Positions 39,403-48,350 of a stretch of 64,000 nucleotides of DNA are shown in pieces; the first letter of the stretch is position 1, and every line of letters starts with the position of its first letter. The position numbers and the translations under genes are program-made. Below the pieces are notes generated by a model, which saw nothing but the letters and a program-made list of their open reading frames with translations, ran no database searches and was not told the origin of the DNA. Location of the stretch: assembly GCF_002119525.1 (NCBI RefSeq), contig NZ_CP017916.1, positions 186,001 to 250,000 on the forward strand, in the 5' to 3' direction. The DNA is from Vibrio syngnathi (GTDB lineage: Bacteria; Pseudomonadota; Gammaproteobacteria; Enterobacterales; Vibrionaceae).

Positions 39403-39882
39403 TTATACCGCGCCTTCAAAACCCATTTGTCGCCAAGCTTCGAACGCAATGATGGCCACTGCGTTTGACAGGTTCAAGCTGCGTGCTTCTGGCATCATTG
39501 GAATACGAATGCGTTGTTCCATTGGCATGCTTTCGATGAACTCCGCAGGCAGTCCTCGAGTCTCAGGGCCAAACATCAACACATCACCTTGTTGGAATTT
39601 CGCATCCACGTGGTGACCAGTAGTTTTGGTGGTGCAAGCGAAGATGCGGAAATCACCCTCGCGTTCATTCTCTAGATACTCAAGGAAGGCTTCTAGATTC
39701 TTGTGACGCTTAACTCGCGCAAGGTCGTGGTAATCCAAGCCCGCACGACGAACTTTCTTCTCTTCAAAATCAAAGCCAAGCGGCTCGATAAGGTGCAGGT
39801 TTGCGCCGCAGTTAGCTGATAGGCGAATGATGTTACCCGTGTTGGGCGCGATTTCTGGTTCGTATAGAGCGATATCAAACAT
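39403..39882 (-). CDS. trmL: tRNA (cytidine/uridine-34-2'-O)-methyltransferase
   Basis: SPOUT-family enzyme that 2'-O-methylates the wobble base of leucine tRNAs. The 159-residue protein is family length and shows the knot motifs: [33 protein letters not shown], and [20 protein letters not shown] near the end. It stands alone between fxsA and sodA, convergent with fxsA. Confidence 0.95.
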   Translation of the reverse strand: MFDIALYEPEIAPNTGNIIRLSANCGANLHLIEPLGFDFEEKKVRRAGLDYHDLARVKRHKNLEAFLEYLENEREGDFRIFACTTKTTGHHVDAKFQQGDVLMFGPETRGLPAEFIESMPMEQRIRIPMMPEARSLNLSNAVAIIAFEAWRQMGFEGAV

Positions 39883-39959
39883 GTTGGTTCACAAGAATAA
39901 TCAAAGATAGCCAGAGTATACGGTGGCAAGCTGAGTGAGTACAGTTCGCCACCCTCAGC

Positions 39960-40577
39960 TTAAGCTTGGTTCGTTAGTGCCTGCGCGTAGTTTTCAGATA
40001 CTGCATTCCAATTCACTACGTTCCACCATGCATTGATGTAATCAGGACGACGGTTTTGGTAGCTGATGTAGTAGGCGTGTTCCCAGACATCCAGTGCAAG
40101 AATCGGCTCACCGTTGCTGGCGATGGTATCCATCCAGGGGTTGTCTTGGTTTGAGGTCGAGATGATTTTCAGTTGTCCTTCTTCTACTACCAACCAAGCA
40201 AAGCCTGAACCGAAGGTATTGATTGCCGCTTGAGCAAACTGATCTTGGAACGTCTCGAAATCTCCGAAAGTACTTTGGATCGCGTCGCCAAGTTTACCTG
40301 CCGGTTCACCCCCGCCATCTTGAGCCATGCAGTTCCAATACAAGATGTGATTATAGTAACCACCACCATTGTTGCGAACTGCCGGGCTGTGCTGAGAAAT
40401 ATTAGCGAAGATCTCGGTCAGAGATTGCTGCTCAAGTTCACTGCCAGAAATCGCCGCAACAAACTTATCGTAGTAGGTTCTATGGTGCTTGCTGTAATGC
40501 ACTTCCATCGTCTTAGCGTCAATGTAAGGTTCTAGGGCATCGTAAGCGTAGGGTAGATCAGGAAAAGAGTGTGACAT
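39960..40577 (-). CDS. sodA: Manganese-type superoxide dismutase
   Basis: Converts superoxide to peroxide and oxygen in the cytosol. The 205-residue protein starts at ATG 40577, where CGGAGG lies seven bases upstream; the frame remains open upstream but those codons are not family sequence. Metal ligands are visible: H in the YSKHHRTYYDKF helix, H in NNGGGYYNHILYW, D and H in DVWEHAYYISYQNRRPDYI. The GGG in NNGGGYYNH and the QDNPWM segment indicate the Mn-type branch. A Fur box lies 35 bp upstream, so it is expressed when iron is scarce, as an alternative to iron SOD. Confidence 0.95.
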   Translation of the reverse strand: MSHSFPDLPYAYDALEPYIDAKTMEVHYSKHHRTYYDKFVAAISGSELEQQSLTEIFANISQHSPAVRNNGGGYYNHILYWNCMAQDGGGEPAGKLGDAIQSTFGDFETFQDQFAQAAINTFGSGFAWLVVEEGQLKIISTSNQDNPWMDTIASNGEPILALDVWEHAYYISYQNRRPDYINAWWNVVNWNAVSENYAQALTNQA

Positions 40578-40612
40578 GGTAAATCCTCCGTAATTAGAGG
40601 ACTTACCATAAT

Positions 40613-40631
40613 GATAATGGAAATCATTATC
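40613..40631. promoter_or_regulatory. Fur box upstream of sodA
   Basis: GATAATGGAAATCATTATC matches the 19-bp Fur consensus GATAATGATAATCATTATC at 17 positions and forms an 8-5-8 palindrome with the flanking bases. It lies in the 76-bp gap between the sodA start and the cpxA stop. Confidence 0.88.
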
Positions 40632-40653
40632 AACTGTGATCTTTGTGGGGGTA

Positions 40654-42033
40654 TTACACAGGCAGGATAGGCAGGGTGATTTTGAGTTGTAATCCACCGA
40701 GTTGACTACGGCTTGCCGTGATGGTTCCACTGTGTTGGCGAATCGCACTCTCTGTAATCGTTAGGCCAAGCCCAGTGCCACCGGAGTTACGATCTCGAGC
40801 GGTTGAAACTCGGTAGAAGGGTCTAAAGATAGAATCTAGCTCATCATCAGGTACACCATCACCGTTGTCATTGACGCAAATCGTCAGCCGATCTTGGACA
40901 ACATCGAATTGCACATCGACTTGGTCTTTACCGTAGTAGATAGCATTGCGCGTAATATTATCCAAGGCACTCATCAGCAGCTTAGGGTTACCCGAAATAG
41001 AACGCTCTGGGATCTCTGAAAACGTCAGTAATTTACCCATCTGTTCAGCTTCAAATTCTGCATCTTTTAAAATCTCTTCCCATAAGCTCGAAATAGGCTG
41101 AACCTCACGAGTAATATGGCTGTCGACCTGCATGCGTGATAGCGTCAGTAGTTCACTGATCATTTGCTCTAAACGCTGAGCTTCCATATCGATACGTTCT
41201 AACTCTTGGCTCTCACCTTGTTTACGAATCGCAAGTGCATTCGCCATGCGTAGGCGGGTTAATGGCGAACGTAGCTCGTGTGAGATATCTGAAAGTAGGC
41301 GTTGTTGCCCTGAGATCATCTGGTTCACTGCTTCGACCATTTGGTTAAAGCTCTCACCCGCTTGTCTGAATTCTGAGGTGCCTTTTTCGAGTGTTGGATC
41401 GACCTCGAATTGGCCTTTCGCCACACGTTGTGCTGCGCGTTCAAGCCTACGGGCTGGTTGGCTTAATGCCCAAGCTAACCATAATAGCAGTGGGGTACTT
41501 GCTAGCATTACCGCAAGCAATAACTGTAAAGGTCTATCAAATAAGCGCAGCAAAAATGGAGGAGGTTGATTCCACTTTACTCCGGCGTACATCAGTAATT
41601 CTTCTCCAGCGAGTGTGATAGGGACTGGCCCTGCGACCATGTAATGTCCGTATAACTTTTGCTTGGGTAATTCAGGGTTATCTATCGAGGTAACAAAATT
41701 ACGAATCGCTTTAAGTTTGTAATTTGAGTGTCTTTTCGATGTAAGGACTGCGCCTTCAAGGTCGGTTAGGTAAATACGAGCACGAGAATCCTTGCGGCTA
41801 CGCGGTGCCTCAAGTTGGAACACTATTTTTCCCAGGTTAGATTCTTTGGCGTAGCGTTTTTCTGTGAATTTAGCGATACGTTCGAGTTTATCGAGATGAT
41901 CGGCAGGCACATCGCGCGCCACTCGCGGGTCTAAATGGGGAAGTGATAGTACCGACAAAAGCACCAGTAACATGGTGAACCAAAAGATAGCAAAGATACG
42001 TCCATATAAGCTGGTGATTTTAGGGATACGCAT
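40654..42033 (-). CDS. cpxA: Envelope-stress sensor kinase CpxA
   Basis: Inner-membrane histidine kinase that monitors envelope damage and phosphorylates CpxR. The 459-residue protein has two membrane segments (about 11-31 and 168-190) enclosing a periplasmic domain, a HAMP region, the HisKA box with H252 in LLSDISHELRSPLTRLRMA, and HATPase motifs NITRNAIYYG, NDNGDGVPDDE and GGTGLGLTITESAI. Its ATG shares one base with the cpxR stop codon, so the two are translationally coupled. Confidence 0.96.
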   Translation of the reverse strand: MRIPKITSLYGRIFAIFWFTMLLVLLSVLSLPHLDPRVARDVPADHLDKLERIAKFTEKRYAKESNLGKIVFQLEAPRSRKDSRARIYLTDLEGAVLTSKRHSNYKLKAIRNFVTSIDNPELPKQKLYGHYMVAGPVPITLAGEELLMYAGVKWNQPPPFLLRLFDRPLQLLLAVMLASTPLLLWLAWALSQPARRLERAAQRVAKGQFEVDPTLEKGTSEFRQAGESFNQMVEAVNQMISGQQRLLSDISHELRSPLTRLRMANALAIRKQGESQELERIDMEAQRLEQMISELLTLSRMQVDSHITREVQPISSLWEEILKDAEFEAEQMGKLLTFSEIPERSISGNPKLLMSALDNITRNAIYYGKDQVDVQFDVVQDRLTICVNDNGDGVPDDELDSIFRPFYRVSTARDRNSGGTGLGLTITESAIRQHSGTITASRSQLGGLQLKITLPILPV

Positions 42034-42722
42034 TAATCTTCCTCTACCAATAAGTAGCCACGGCCTCGTAATGTCTTGATGCGAGATTTACCGTCACTGC
42101 GTTCTGGGATTTTTTTACGTAGGTTGGATATGTGCATGTCTATCGCACGGTCAAACGCTGCAAGCCTTTTGCCCAGCACATCCAAACTCAACGCTTCCTT
42201 GGTGATCACTTGCCCTGGGTTCTGGATTAGGTGACTCAGCAAAGCGAACTCGGTGGTGGTAAGATCGATAAGCAGGCCATTACAATAAGCTTCTTGCTTG
42301 CCGGGGAACACTTCAATGTCTTGATATTGAATCTTATCACTGGCTGCTTTAGGAGCGGTGTTGATCTGCGTTCTACGTAAGATGGCACGAATACGAGCGA
42401 GCAGCTCTCGGTCACTGAAAGGCTTTGGCAAGTAATCATCTGCGCCAAGCTCAAGGCCAATAACACGGTCGATCTCTTCGCCTTTTGCGGTCAGCATCAA
42501 TACTGGTGTTTCCCAGTTTTCTCTCAGTTTCTTTAGCGTTTCCATACCGTTAAGGCGCGGCATCATCACATCCAAAAGAATCAAATCTATCTCATCATTG
42601 ATAGCTTCCAACCCCGCATAGCCGTCATTGGCTTCGGAAACAGTGAATCCCTCAAAGCTCAGTATGTCTTTAAGTAAGCCGGTTAGCTCGGTGTCGTCAT
42701 CAATAAGAAGAATGTTCGCCAT
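42033..42722 (-). CDS. cpxR: Response regulator CpxR
   Basis: OmpR-family regulator of envelope protein-folding genes. The 229-residue protein has a receiver domain (LLIDDDTELTG, phospho-acceptor D51 in LILLDVMMPRLNG, KPFSDREL) and a C-terminal winged helix (LTTTEFALLSHLIQNPGQVI, RGRGYLLV). It is first in cpxRA and divergent from cpxP; a perfect CpxR box lies between, implying self-activation and cpxP control. Confidence 0.97.
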   Translation of the reverse strand: MANILLIDDDTELTGLLKDILSFEGFTVSEANDGYAGLEAINDEIDLILLDVMMPRLNGMETLKKLRENWETPVLMLTAKGEEIDRVIGLELGADDYLPKPFSDRELLARIRAILRRTQINTAPKAASDKIQYQDIEVFPGKQEAYCNGLLIDLTTTEFALLSHLIQNPGQVITKEALSLDVLGKRLAAFDRAIDMHISNLRKKIPERSDGKSRIKTLRGRGYLLVEED

Positions 42723-42786
42723 TGGGAAGCCTTAATTGGTTATTTACACGTTAATAATACTGCTAATTATTCGTCAACTTTCACTC

Positions 42787-42801
42787 TTTACGATTCTTTA
42801 C
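42787..42801. promoter_or_regulatory. Perfect CpxR box between cpxR and cpxP
   Basis: On the minus strand GTAAAGAATCGTAAA, which is the CpxR consensus GTAAA-n5-GTAAA with no mismatch, 65 bp upstream of cpxR and 100 bp upstream of cpxP. A third TTTACG half-site lies at 42818-42823. Confidence 0.9.
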
Positions 42802-42901
42802 GCTTTCTAAACGTCACTTTACGAGGGAAAGACTAATCTATATCTAAGCGCTGAAAACAAACGCAACACATGACTGATTATACCGAATTGAGGCAACAAT
42901 T

Positions 42902-43411
42902 ATGAAAATGACTAAGAAACTTGTACTAGTAGCTGCGGCACTTCCACTAATGTTAGGTACAGCAAGCGCGTTCGCATATGGCGGTGGCGATAAAGGTGAC
43001 CACAAAGGCATGCACGGTAAATGTGGCGGCTTTGACAAAAAAGTGATGCGCCAACTGGATCTGACGGATGCTCAAAAAGCAGAGCTAAAAGAGATGCGTG
43101 AAGCGAACCGTGCTGAGATGAAAGCAAAGCATTCAGGTAATAAAGCGGACAAGATGGCGCAGATGAAAGCGCACCACGAGAAAGTTCAAGATTTAGTTCT
43201 AGCCGATACCTTTGATGAAGCGGCGGCAAACGACCTAGCAAGCCAAATGGTAGAGAAGCAAACAGAGCGTCGCGTAACCATGCTGAAGAAGCAACATCAA
43301 ATGATGAGCGTACTAACACCTGAACAGAAGACTCAACTGAAAGAAATCCAGCAAGATCGCATGGCTAAATGTGCGGACAAAATGGAAAAACGCATGAACA
43401 AAGACAAGTAA
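42902..43411 (+). CDS. cpxP: CpxP/Spy-family periplasmic stress protein
   Basis: A 169-residue secreted protein: a signal peptide ends near ASAFA (about 25), then a helical, lysine- and methionine-rich chain. Two LTxxQ motifs, LTDAQ (about 55) and LTPEQ (about 140), mark the CpxP/Spy family. In E. coli CpxP inhibits CpxA and binds misfolded proteins. The divergent position and perfect CpxR box support CpxP. A His/Met/Asp-rich segment near the mature start may bind metals. Confidence 0.92.
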   Translation: MKMTKKLVLVAAALPLMLGTASAFAYGGGDKGDHKGMHGKCGGFDKKVMRQLDLTDAQKAELKEMREANRAEMKAKHSGNKADKMAQMKAHHEKVQDLVLADTFDEAAANDLASQMVEKQTERRVTMLKKQHQMMSVLTPEQKTQLKEIQQDRMAKCADKMEKRMNKDK

Positions 43412-43455
43412 TTCATGGTTTGAAAAAGCTGGATTGATTGAAAGTGTTTAGAAAG

Positions 43456-43474
43456 AAGCGGCCTAGTGCCGCTT
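43456..43474 (+). terminator. Terminator after cpxP
   Basis: AAGCGGC / GCCGCTT with a 5-nt loop followed by seven Ts, 45 bp past the stop codon. Confidence 0.88.
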
Positions 43475-43574
43475 TTTTTGATCTTTAAAATGAATGTATT
43501 AGATCCTAGCTGTCATATTCAATCGGTGTTTTGCGGGTTATACTTTGTGCTATCAGTCACTTTATAGCCAATTT

Positions 43575-44483
43575 ATGAAACAAGAATACGCACGTTTAGT
43601 TACGCTCGCCGCTTGGGCTGCCACCATCATTGCCTCCATATTATTGGTTGTGAAGGTTGCGGCGTGGTGGGTGACAGGCTCAGTCAGTTTATTAGCTTCT
43701 GTTGTTGACTCACTGTTGGATATCGCCGCTTCTGTCGTCAACCTTGTGGTGGTTCGTTACTCTTTGCAGCCAGCTGATAAAGAACATACCTTTGGTCATG
43801 GTAAGGCCGAATCTCTTGCTGCATTAGCACAAGCGATGTTTATTTCTGGTTCCGCTTGTTTCCTTATTCTTAACGGTATTGAACGTTTCTTCCGACCGCA
43901 TGAGCTGAACTCTCCAGAGGTTGGTATCTACGTCAGTTTATTCGCAATGGTCATGACCTTCGGTTTAGTTCGATTCCAAAAACACGTTGTCAGCAAAACG
44001 GGCAGCCAAGCGATTGCGGCTGACTCTCTGCATTATCAATCTGATCTTTATATGAATGCGGCTATCATGCTGGCGCTAGCACTGAGCTGGTTTGGTATCG
44101 GTCAAGCAGACTCGGTATTTGCGATTGGTATTGGTATCTACATTCTTTACAGCGCTTATCAAATGGCGATGGAAGCGGTGCAATCTCTACTTGATCACAA
44201 GCTACCTGATGAAGAACTCAAGCAGATTAAAGAGACATCGTTGAGTGTGGAAGGGGTACTTGGCGTACATCAATTAAGAACGCGCCGTTCAGGTCCTGTT
44301 CGGTTCATTCAATTGCATTTAGAACTCGAAGACAATATCCCACTGATTGAAGCTCATCGCATTTCTGACGAAGTAGAGGATAAGCTGATCTCCGTTTTCC
44401 CTGATGCTGATGTATTAATTCATCAAGATCCGTATTCGGTGGTATTTGGACCAGAGAAACAGCAGAAATTTCACTCATGGTAA
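43575..44483 (+). CDS. fieF: Cation-efflux pump FieF (iron/zinc)
   Basis: Inner-membrane CDF exporter using the proton gradient to expel Fe2+ or Zn2+. From ATG 43575 the product is 302 residues and starts [20 protein letters not shown], collinear with E. coli FieF. Six membrane segments are followed by a cytosolic domain. Metal-site residues are visible in [25 protein letters not shown] and [10 protein letters not shown]. An upstream ATG at 43545 has no family support. Although not operonic with cpxP, it lies directly after it. Confidence 0.95.
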   Translation: MKQEYARLVTLAAWAATIIASILLVVKVAAWWVTGSVSLLASVVDSLLDIAASVVNLVVVRYSLQPADKEHTFGHGKAESLAALAQAMFISGSACFLILNGIERFFRPHELNSPEVGIYVSLFAMVMTFGLVRFQKHVVSKTGSQAIAADSLHYQSDLYMNAAIMLALALSWFGIGQADSVFAIGIGIYILYSAYQMAMEAVQSLLDHKLPDEELKQIKETSLSVEGVLGVHQLRTRRSGPVRFIQLHLELEDNIPLIEAHRISDEVEDKLISVFPDADVLIHQDPYSVVFGPEKQQKFHSW

Positions 44484-44799
44484 CGTGTCTAAAAATTAGG
44501 TAGCAAATGGCAAGTGAATGGCTTTTGAACTAAAGTGAGTAAAAATTGCTAACTCAAAGGTGATTCAAAAATCACCTTAGTAACAATTAATGTTGATTCT
44601 GATGTGAATCAACAAAGTTATTGAGTAAAACTGTAATACTCTTACAGAAGTAGAAATGTTACATAATTTTACGTGATTTAAGTGCTATTCCTGTTGAGGA
44701 AATGTAACATAACGTACAAATATAGATTTAAAATCTTGTTGATATACAATCAGCAAGAACAAGAATTGAATAATAGATTCCCAAAAATCGAGGGTGAGC
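44484..44799. other. Spacer between fieF and pfkA
   Basis: A perfect 9-bp hairpin AAGGTGATT / AATCACCTT (44557-44578) may stabilise or end the fieF message but lacks a T run. Two copies of AAATGTwACATAA follow (44654-44666 and 44700-44712) before pfkA. Confidence 0.55.
44654..44712. repeat. Two copies of AAATGTwACATAA upstream of pfkA
   Basis: AAATGTTACATAA and AAATGTAACATAA (one mismatch), 46 bp apart, each with a palindromic core ATGTwACAT. They lie 88-146 bp upstream of pfkA in the probable promoter region. Not a Cra site. Confidence 0.55.
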
Positions 44800-45762
44800 A
44801 TGATTAAGAAGATCGGTGTTTTGACCAGTGGTGGTGACGCTCCAGGTATGAACGCAGCAGTTCGCGGTGTAGTTCGTACTGCGCTATCAGTTGGCATTGA
44901 AGTTTACGGTATTTACGACGGCTACCAAGGCCTTGTGGAAGACCGTATCGAGAAGCTTGACCGTTCAAGCGTATCTGATGTGATCAACCGTGGTGGTACT
45001 TTCTTAGGTTCTGCACGTTTCCCTGAGTTCAAAGACGTTGCTGTTCGTGAGAAAGGCATCGAGAACCTTAAGAAACACGGTATCGAAGCACTTGTTGTTA
45101 TCGGTGGTGATGGTTCTTACATGGGCGCTAAGAAGCTGACTGAAATGGGTTACCCATGTATAGGTCTTCCAGGCACAATCGATAACGATATCGCGGGTAC
45201 TGACTACACTATCGGTTACCTAACTGCGCTTAACACTGTTATCGATTCAATCGACCGTCTACGTGATACATCTTCTTCTCACCAACGTATTTCTATTGTT
45301 GAAATCATGGGCCGTCACTGTGGTGACCTTACGCTTATGTCAGCAATCGCGGGTGGTTGTGAGTACATCATTACACCTGAGACTGGCCTAGATAAAGATC
45401 AGCTAATCAGCAATATCCAAGATGGTATTGCGAAAGGCAAGAAACACGCAATTATCGCTCTAACTGAGCTAATGATGGACGCGAACGAATTGGCTAAAGA
45501 GATTGAAACGGCAACAGGTCGTGAGACTCGCGCAACCGTTCTTGGTCACATTCAACGTGGTGGTCGTCCTACTGCATTTGACCGTGTATTAGCTTCTCGT
45601 ATGGGCAACTACGCTGTTCACCTTCTTCAAGAAGGTCAAGGTGGTCGTTGTGTTGGTATCGAGAAAGAAGCTCTTGTTCACCACGATATCATCGACTGTA
45701 TCGAGAACATGCAGAACCCAGACCGTTCTGAGTTGTTCCGCGTTGCAGAAGAGTTGTTCTAA
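44800..45762 (+). CDS. pfkA: 6-phosphofructokinase
   Basis: Key glycolytic step, fructose 6-phosphate plus ATP to fructose 1,6-bisphosphate. From ATG 44800 the protein has 320 residues, as in E. coli, and begins [20 protein letters not shown] with the ATP loop. [16 protein letters not shown] holds the catalytic aspartate, and [10 protein letters not shown] and [14 protein letters not shown] are further signatures. A GTG two codons upstream is in frame but not preferred. Ends in a strong terminator. Confidence 0.98.
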   Translation: MIKKIGVLTSGGDAPGMNAAVRGVVRTALSVGIEVYGIYDGYQGLVEDRIEKLDRSSVSDVINRGGTFLGSARFPEFKDVAVREKGIENLKKHGIEALVVIGGDGSYMGAKKLTEMGYPCIGLPGTIDNDIAGTDYTIGYLTALNTVIDSIDRLRDTSSSHQRISIVEIMGRHCGDLTLMSAIAGGCEYIITPETGLDKDQLISNIQDGIAKGKKHAIIALTELMMDANELAKEIETATGRETRATVLGHIQRGGRPTAFDRVLASRMGNYAVHLLQEGQGGRCVGIEKEALVHHDIIDCIENMQNPDRSELFRVAEELF

Positions 45763-45791
45763 GCCACGCTTAGCGTTCGCTTGAAAATATT

Positions 45792-45819
45792 AAAAACCGC
45801 TGATTTATCAGCGGTTTTT
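45792..45819 (+). terminator. Terminator after pfkA
   Basis: AAAAACCGCTGA / TCAGCGGTTTTT, 12-bp stem with a TTTA loop and T run. Confidence 0.93.
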
Positions 45820-45871
45820 TTGTGTCCGTTGTTTGGCTTTAAAGCTTGAATCTCAAACGATAGGCAACAAA

Positions 45872-45895
45872 AAAGGCCAACCTAAGTTGACCTTT
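45872..45895 (-). terminator. Terminator after tpiA
   Basis: AAAGGCCAAC / GTTGACCTTT (one wobble), with a T run on the minus strand, 28 bp beyond the tpiA stop. Confidence 0.82.
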
Positions 45896-45922
45896 CATTC
45901 AATTTAAACGGTGACGTTTAAA

Positions 45923-46693
45923 TTAAGCTTTTGCTTCAGCTGCTGCTTTAGCGATAGCTGCGAAGCTTTTCGCGTCTAGAGCTGCGCCGCCAACTAGAGC
46001 ACCGTCGATGTCTGGTTGTGCGAAGTAAGCTGCTGCGTTTTCTGGCTTAACAGAACCGCCGTATTGGATAACAACTTTCTTAGCAACATCTTCAGATTTC
46101 TCAGCGATGTGTGCACGGATTTGAGCGTGGATGCGTTGTGCATCTTCAGCTGTAGCTGCTTTACCAGTACCGATAGCCCAGATTGGTTCGTAAGCGATGA
46201 TAGCGCCTTCAAGAGCTTCAACACCTTGAGTGTTGATAACAGCGTCAAGTTGACGAGCACATACAGCAACAGTTTCGCCTGCTTCGTTTTGTGCTTCAGA
46301 TTCACCGATACAAAGAACTGGAGTTAGGCCGTTCTCTTTTAGGAATGCGAATTTCTTAGCAACGAATTCGTCAGACTCAGCGTGGTATTCACGACGCTCA
46401 GAGTGACCGATGATGATGTGAGATGCGCCGAACTCTTTAAGCATTGCTGGAGACATGTCGCCAGTGAATGCACCGCTGTTGTTTAGGTCAGAGTTTTGAG
46501 CACCTAGGATGATAGCGCTGCCCGCTTCAGTAAGCGTACGCTCAGCAAGATCAACGAAAAGTGCTGGTGGAGCAACTGCTACGTCTACGCCTGTTACGCC
46601 TTCAAGTTCAGCGTTAAGACCGTTTAGTAGATCAACAACCATTTCTTTGCTGCCGTTTAGTTTCCAGTTACCCATAACTACAGGATGACGCAT
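45923..46693 (-). CDS. tpiA: Triosephosphate isomerase
   Basis: Interconverts dihydroxyacetone phosphate and glyceraldehyde 3-phosphate. The 256-residue barrel has the substrate lysine in GNWKLNGS, catalytic histidine in [12 protein letters not shown], catalytic glutamate in [14 protein letters not shown] (loop 6), and the phosphate loops [10 protein letters not shown] and [11 protein letters not shown]. It is convergent with pfkA, an upper-glycolysis pairing. Confidence 0.98.
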   Translation of the reverse strand: MRHPVVMGNWKLNGSKEMVVDLLNGLNAELEGVTGVDVAVAPPALFVDLAERTLTEAGSAIILGAQNSDLNNSGAFTGDMSPAMLKEFGASHIIIGHSERREYHAESDEFVAKKFAFLKENGLTPVLCIGESEAQNEAGETVAVCARQLDAVINTQGVEALEGAIIAYEPIWAIGTGKAATAEDAQRIHAQIRAHIAEKSEDVAKKVVIQYGGSVKPENAAAYFAQPDIDGALVGGAALDAKSFAAIAKAAAEAKA

Positions 46694-46942
46694 AGGAATA
46701 TCTCCAAAGTATTTAAATAAATCGAATGTAAAAAAGTAAACTTTATTACGAAATAATATAACAGAATAATATCAACAGATCATGACTGTGGTCATGACTT
46801 TCTTGGATCTTACTCAATGGTCAGAGTAGATTTTGAGCAAATATCAGTGATCCGGCAGACAGAATAATAGCTAACTTCTCGGATTTTTCATCGTTAGTTG
46901 CTATTAAGGGACAAACGATTGCGTTAACAATAGGAAGTAATA

Positions 46943-47290
46943 ATGCCGAATCTAGTTCTAGAGTACTCAAATTCAGTGGATGAGCGAGTGAATATCCAAG
47001 GTTTACTGGAAGACCTCCATCAAGTTACATTAAACTGTGGTTTGTTTGATGTACCTTCTGTGAAGTCTCGTTCACTGCGCTGTCATAACTGGTTGGTCGG
47101 TGATGAAGAGGACAATGTAGATTTTGTTCATATTAGCTTCGAGTTACTTTCTGGACGTACTGAAGAACAGAAAAGAGAATTGTCGCGTTTGTTAATGCAA
47201 ACCCTACAAGAACAGGCAAGCCATATCCGCAGCCTAACGGTCAACATACGAGATATGGATAAAAGTTGCTTTCAGAAAGTGATTAACTAG
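46943..47290 (+). CDS. 5-carboxymethyl-2-hydroxymuconate isomerase (CHMI) family protein
   Basis: A 115-residue tautomerase-superfamily protein. It begins MPNLVLEYSNSVDE, placing the catalytic proline at position 2 after Met removal, and contains RCHNWLVGD and FVHISFELLSGRTEEQKREL. CHMI acts in homoprotocatechuate breakdown, but no other gene of that pathway is nearby, so the real substrate is uncertain. Its stop codon lies in an 18-bp duplication. Confidence 0.82.
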   Translation: MPNLVLEYSNSVDERVNIQGLLEDLHQVTLNCGLFDVPSVKSRSLRCHNWLVGDEEDNVDFVHISFELLSGRTEEQKRELSRLLMQTLQEQASHIRSLTVNIRDMDKSCFQKVIN

Positions 47291-47314
47291 CTAAAAATAA
47301 TCAACTAGCTAAAA
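47285..47314 (+). repeat. Duplicated stop-codon segment after the CHMI-family gene
   Basis: AACTAGCTAAAA occurs at 47285-47296 and 47303-47314, period 18. The first copy contains the stop codon TAG (47288-47290), so a second in-frame TAG follows six codons later. Confidence 0.75.
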
Positions 47315-47377
47315 GTGATTCACTAACTATTTGCTACTCACTTTTTGGTAGCGTATTAACTTTTTGAGTATTTTAAG

Positions 47378-47806
47378 ATGTCGATGAAAGATTTACTGCT
47401 CTCTTTCAAAGGGAGAATAGGTCGTAAGACTTACTGGATTTGGAATATTTTCTACTACATAGCGATTACTGGTTTTGCTTCTGGTATCTCTGTGTTGTTC
47501 CCTGCTTACTCTTACATTCTGCTGCCAGTATTCCTATTGCTGCTCGTGATCCCAGATCTTGCGGTCACCGCTAAGCGCTGGCACGACCGCAATAAGTCGA
47601 ACTATTGGTTACTGTTGAATGTGCCGCTAGTGCTAGGTCGTTTGGCTTCGCCAATGGCTGCGACTACCACAGAGCCGGTATCACCAATCCATATGGCAGC
47701 CACCGTTGCGGCGTTAGTGTGTGGCTTATGGATTTTGATTGAGTGTGGTTTGTTGAAAGGCACAGAAGGTCGTAACGACTATGGCGAAGATCCATGTAAA
47801 TATTAA
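47378..47806 (+). CDS. DUF805 membrane protein
   Basis: A 142-residue inner-membrane protein with about four hydrophobic segments. It starts MSMKDLLLSFKGRIGRKTYWIW, the conserved DUF805 opening (F-x-G-R-x-x-R-x-x-YW), and contains AVTAKRWHDRNKSNYWLLL, the second hallmark. Function unknown. Has its own terminator; 87 bp after the CHMI-family gene, so the two may be co-transcribed. Confidence 0.88.
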   Translation: MSMKDLLLSFKGRIGRKTYWIWNIFYYIAITGFASGISVLFPAYSYILLPVFLLLLVIPDLAVTAKRWHDRNKSNYWLLLNVPLVLGRLASPMAATTTEPVSPIHMAATVAALVCGLWILIECGLLKGTEGRNDYGEDPCKY

Positions 47807-47821
47807 CAATGAATAGATAAG

Positions 47822-47840
47822 AGGGAGCATCGCGCTCCCT
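47822..47840 (+). terminator. Terminator after the DUF805 gene
   Basis: AGGGAGC / GCTCCCT with a 5-nt loop followed by six Ts. Confidence 0.88.
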
Positions 47841-47866
47841 TTTTTCTTTTTAATACTTTTGCACTT

Positions 47867-48214
47867 TTAATACATTTTAGGTTCTGCATTCGGCCTAAAA
47901 GGAACCACATTTTCCGGTTTAGATTCTTCAAAACTACAGCGACCTTCGAGTGCATCTTGGAATTTACAGAACTGACAACGAAGCTCTTGCATGAGTACGA
48001 CATTAACATGATGTGGGTTTTTACAGCGACCAACCACCAAATCGATGTGACTTTGCTGAGCGCGTAGCCTGTCTTGCATGGTTTCTGAGGCCGAACAAAT
48101 CATCTGCTCGCACATTTCGTGTTTGAATTGATTGAATGCTTTAGGATCGCTTTTGGCGAGTTGGACCAGTTCATCAAACGGGGGCAGATTTTGATTTGGC
48201 TGTGGCTGTGCCAT
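47867..48214 (-). CDS. DUF3135-like small protein
   Basis: A 115-residue soluble protein beginning MAQPQPNQNLPPFDELVQLA at ATG 48214, where GGAAGGAAT precedes; a frame start at 48238 adds eight residues. It has a helical N-terminal half (KSDPKAFNQFKHEMCEQMI) and a cysteine pair CQFCKF late in the chain. The pattern fits DUF3135, found in vibrios and relatives; the assignment is from memory and the function is unknown. It is convergent with the DUF805 gene. Confidence 0.7.
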   Translation of the reverse strand: MAQPQPNQNLPPFDELVQLAKSDPKAFNQFKHEMCEQMICSASETMQDRLRAQQSHIDLVVGRCKNPHHVNVVLMQELRCQFCKFQDALEGRCSFEESKPENVVPFRPNAEPKMY

Positions 48215-48350
48215 GATTCCTTCCTTAGCATTAAGCATGTTTCATATACTTTAAGCTTAAGAAAGAAATCTGTACAAATTTTAATCTATCGTCATTTTCT
48301 CAACATTGAGACGGAATCGGTGGGTTAGTACTAGCTCTTAGCGCTTGGTA

